Part shown: one piece after another, positions 61,901 through 64,000 of the stretch | Layout of the letters: the number at the start of each line of letters is the position of its first letter | Position numbering within the stretch: position 1 is the first letter of the stretch | IMG/VR virus record: IMGVR_UViG_3300042888_001738 | Coordinates: 1-64,000 of that record | Reading direction: 5' to 3' (one strand) | DNA: 64,000 nt | DNA from: a virus | Made by a program: the position numbers and the translations under genes | The notes under the pieces: generated by a model | Told to the model about the DNA's origin: nothing | The model's database searches: none | What the model saw: the letters and a program-made list of their open reading frames with translations, nothing else

Positions 61901-64000
61901 AAAGACCCATATCCATATAAAACCGCATCATACCTATTCTTGAATAGTTTACCTTTGGCAACCTTAAGAGAAAAATACGTTACTAAAAATGGTGAGTCGA
62001 CATCAGATTTAAGTTACATTTTAGCAACTATGAAAAAATTTGGGGCGGTTCATAAACTACCTTATGCTTGGATATTAAAATACGGATCAATTTGGAATAG
62101 ATATAAAACATATCGAGACACTGGTGTTGACTACCTTGATAGTGTTTGGAAGGACTTTAATTATCTTGAAAATTGGGACCCTGCAAACTCTGCGGCAACC
62201 AAAAATTATGATTTAGTAATTGACGGTATACCTAGAAGTTTAGTATTAGATACAACAACAGGAACACAACCATTTACAGATATTAACACAGGTTTTTATC
62301 CACAATTAGTTGATGACTTTAATGTCTTCTTACAAGGTTTAAAATTATTTAGTGGTAAAACTCAAACGGGTGGAAGTTGTACAGTACAAGAAGTAACAGG
62401 TAATACAACAGTTTTTGAAGTGACAGGTGTTTGTAGTGGAAACGGATCGACCGTAATCATAAATTCAATCACTAATAATCTATTACAGGTTGGTACTACA
62501 ATCACAATTCCATCCATAAGTGTTAACTTAGTGGTAACAGGGCAAATTGCGGGTGCTGCAGGAAGTACTGGTGTTTATACAACAACCCCAACCCTCTCGA
62601 GTGCAATACCTCTAAACTTTACAATCGGTAGTTTTGCTCAGATGTCAAATGTCAGTTTGGCGGCAATAACAAACGGTTTGATATTATCAGGATCATCATT
62701 CCCATCATCATTAACAATTACCAACCAAATTACAGGTACTACGAATTTAAATGGTTTATATAAAGTTAGTAATAGTTCTGGGTTTACATCTAGTTTTATT
62801 GCTTTAAATCCGGTATTACAAATTAATTCTATTGATAGTAATGTTTTAGTGAACGGATCAATAGTTAATGGTCCTCTATTAAATGGGAATGTAACAATAC
62901 AAAATCAAATTTCGGGAACTACAGGTGGTATTGGTCTTTATATAGTCGGTACAGGTCAAACACCAACAACATCGGCGTTTGTTGTACAAAATAGTTATGT
63001 ACAAGGTATTCCATCATTATCGATACAGAACAACTTAGATAGTGGTAAGTTAATAATGATGAACACACAAAACTCAACAATTTATGAGACACCAGGTTTT
63101 GATCAATCAAATCCTGCAAGGACAATGAGAGTTTCTCCTTGGTCTGTTGTTGTATCATCATCGACCGAACCAAGTTTTTGTTATGTAATGCCGTCTTTTG
63201 GTACTAATATAAATCAGACAAAAGATGAGGCGTTCAAGAATGGGGTTATGCGTACCGAACTTTCGGGTAATGACGCAATGTTTAACGGATCGGTTAGATT
63301 ATTTTGGAACGCACCACAATACGGATGGTTTGATAATTCTAAAGTAATTAAGAATGACCCCGAAACTTATTTGAAAAAAATACTTAACGAACAAAAGGAC
63401 CAACAAAACTTTATTATAAGTGGTAATAAAAATGATTATACGGACTTCCAAGAATTATTTACAACTTTCAATATTAAAACATTAGATTATTTTGAGTCTG
63501 AGTTTTTAAATTTTAGTAGATCAATTTATGATTTTATTGATACCCTACCATCATCTCAAACCGCAAGTAACTTAAATACGACTGAGGCTGAAACCAATGC
63601 GAACGAAGTCAGTGAACAAACGTTTAAAAATTTCCAAACCTTAGCGAGGGAATTATTTAAAGTAAAAATTCCTACAGGTACTTCACCCGAAACAAAATTG
63701 AATAGTTTAATAACAAGTCAAAACGAGACATTCCAAAATATATTAACATCATTTATGAATTATGATGTGGTATTTAAGTATGGTAACCCATCTGATTTTA
63801 ATAAAAGATTGTTCTATACATTCTCAACTAGATTCATTGAAGACCCTATTATTTATGGACCTTATTTCCAAGGATCTTTACCTACACAAGGTGGTGGAGT
63901 CACATTAGCTCAATCCAAACAACAAAACCCAAAATCATGGGAAGCTCTTGAATACTATGTTGGTAAATCAAGTATTCCTGAATTAGTATATAAAGATAGT
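58925..64000 (+). CDS. Giant baseplate protein, 3' end outside window
   Basis: The frame opens at ATG 58925 (MADNGENILVEFDYD), overlapping the LysM-like gene by 11 nt, and stays open to the window edge: at least 1692 residues. The N-terminal ~250 residues (LPYPQFTLTLKGYYGKAVKFP, FTSKFDPSTHNFVVSLKFYGY) look like a conserved baseplate domain. Mid-protein helical stretches (SPEKRETALTELDGIIKEYN) are followed, around residues 1150-1400, by repeated small beta units with TTITIPSIS, GQIAGAAGSTGVYTTT and ISGTTGGIGLYIVGTG, a repeat type common in fibre and baseplate proteins. No enzymatic motif recognised. Probably a wedge or spike-associated component. Confidence 0.72.
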   Translation, partial: MADNGENILVEFDYDNITLIDPNKLVDQDGNVKERLVKQEDLVYYANLECNVLPRTKLAVGSAMNDQQRTISVGKINFLNPGSKTFMDTAWSDEITGKDSVQGKGVNQVNLTSVKNPNKSDDFYITQNLNSNGTPGAVDNGFLGMKSINVSIGLDFLPVITVDLEDVKGRALFEGGNNSPYAAFFQLPYPQFTLTLKGYYGKAVKFPIMLQSFTSKFDPSTHNFVVSLKFYGYKYTLLSYVNFGSLMAVPHMYNNTVTQAPVSVEQGTTSNATTATSPTVVSRGYQKMKEIYSNYKSKGLIPDDFPEITLNQLKYRLQRFIDEVLEDFTKENMGVMTTMTDYTNTLLSYQQKVFLFTTSWFNTYMDIKNPIILKSGQKVYDYKKELSPEKRETALTELDGIIKEYNARLNENKVFGVGGSYTIGNITEQTQIPFNITTGTFRVSIKPDDVNIIKTFQAQENAPKEKLSPAGTPLSNQTKADIAYTNFLLSSQISFIANNFTYNYFEGLKSFMEITDGMSKQAATLRTKIEQQITTSLAEKFNSRGGGGLGFTPSIRNILAVFYCQGEAFLRLLDDVHKKAWEQRENDYRRAAIFGNQTTAPSVDIKSSTQNNEPIYPWPQVIQETVGDDGKEKFELIYPGAQNVASSYRAYSPEIWPEVEFVEQFIKGYTERQKTDDKVGAEFNELNNQPSRASLNAIEFPVTNEVFQNKEESKYFFEIYERLMLNSYYSKFNRMSGYDLSIYEAEADDEAVNVIKSLGADNPFLTKKIKEYLLDSNNYLPFLRHISNQGQGDSWQTFIKGTFVTPYIRNDVENPSVVYNSDILASTKSQPNVSLSNPRNLTNLEKYLTETSSSNTFDFTDVYPITNLNWDRNNLANGKSLNNANEAFDTKDVLEYNDTHKTVTNFEDDDNETTKRPYTYFNFQNLSVTPDTTNLKTFYNTRAYKNQLVTEGNLKYTGYSNHLTETQTTSMLNTPYFINAVQQGVFNFRYKQKDPYPYKTASYLFLNSLPLATLREKYVTKNGESTSDLSYILATMKKFGAVHKLPYAWILKYGSIWNRYKTYRDTGVDYLDSVWKDFNYLENWDPANSAATKNYDLVIDGIPRSLVLDTTTGTQPFTDINTGFYPQLVDDFNVFLQGLKLFSGKTQTGGSCTVQEVTGNTTVFEVTGVCSGNGSTVIINSITNNLLQVGTTITIPSISVNLVVTGQIAGAAGSTGVYTTTPTLSSAIPLNFTIGSFAQMSNVSLAAITNGLILSGSSFPSSLTITNQITGTTNLNGLYKVSNSSGFTSSFIALNPVLQINSIDSNVLVNGSIVNGPLLNGNVTIQNQISGTTGGIGLYIVGTGQTPTTSAFVVQNSYVQGIPSLSIQNNLDSGKLIMMNTQNSTIYETPGFDQSNPARTMRVSPWSVVVSSSTEPSFCYVMPSFGTNINQTKDEAFKNGVMRTELSGNDAMFNGSVRLFWNAPQYGWFDNSKVIKNDPETYLKKILNEQKDQQNFIISGNKNDYTDFQELFTTFNIKTLDYFESEFLNFSRSIYDFIDTLPSSQTASNLNTTEAETNANEVSEQTFKNFQTLARELFKVKIPTGTSPETKLNSLITSQNETFQNILTSFMNYDVVFKYGNPSDFNKRLFYTFSTRFIEDPIIYGPYFQGSLPTQGGGVTLAQSKQQNPKSWEALEYYVGKSSIPELVYKDS

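Noticed and set aside
1-64000. tRNA genes or an integrase/attachment site.
   Set aside because: I read through the intergenic gaps, all shorter than 300 bases apart from coding content, and saw no cloverleaf with a TTCRA arm, integrase or direct repeats suggesting integration.

Overview
The window is a 64 kb piece of a large tailed bacteriophage genome with a contractile tail of the T4 type. The evidence is a run of homologues of T4 neck, sheath, tube, hub/chaperone, tape-measure and baseplate proteins, together with a family B DNA polymerase and an SNF2-type helicase. The DNA is visibly AT-rich. Most genes lack a Shine-Dalgarno sequence and start after an A-rich leader, which suggests a Bacteroidota host; this is inference. 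I saw no tRNA, CRISPR array, integrase or insertion sequence. Both edges cut through genes.

Layout. (1) 1-2717: end of a beta-helix-like fibre protein, small proteins, a 2-oxoglutarate/Fe(II) oxygenase of prolyl-hydroxylase type, and a Pro-Thr-repeat protein. (2) 2783-17342: two giant fibre genes (2037 and 2770 residues) made mostly of Gly-X-Y triplets built from Ser and Thr. The second ends in a YadA-like head and a peptidase S74 chaperone. (3) 17386-33025: a dense modification cassette. It holds a sulfotransferase, an APS kinase, a nucleotidyltransferase, a DUF2061 membrane protein, many glycosyltransferases (including one with the iron-finger cysteines of autotransporter heptosyltransferases and one of the Skp1-hydroxyproline GlcNAc-transferase family), a methyltransferase and a SET-domain protein. 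(4) 33053-35489: two paralogous virion proteins with Thr/Pro stalks. (5) 35593-43907: DNA polymerase on +, then on the minus strand a helicase, a metallopeptidase-superoxide dismutase fusion, a gp13-like neck protein and a small protein. (6) 43966-64000: neck and tail proteins, a very long tail sheath with a Pro-Thr insert, a HAD hydrolase, tail tube, gp26-like protein with a candidate frameshift extension, tape measure and baseplate.

How it may work together. The window combines enormous Ser/Thr/Gly fibres and Pro/Thr-rich virion proteins with enzymes whose relatives hydroxylate proline, add GlcNAc to hydroxyproline, add sugars to Ser in repeat fibres, and make and use PAPS for sulfation. 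The main hypothesis here is a phage-encoded system that hydroxylates, glycosylates and perhaps sulfates its own fibres and sheath. Enzyme families are read from motifs; the pathway and its substrates are inference.

Regulation. A directional motif with core TATTTAT lies in the sense orientation before most virion genes on both strands, often 11-16 nt before the start codon. It is a candidate late promoter that would give very short leaders. Strong hairpin-plus-T terminators follow the two giant fibres, the sheath and the tube.
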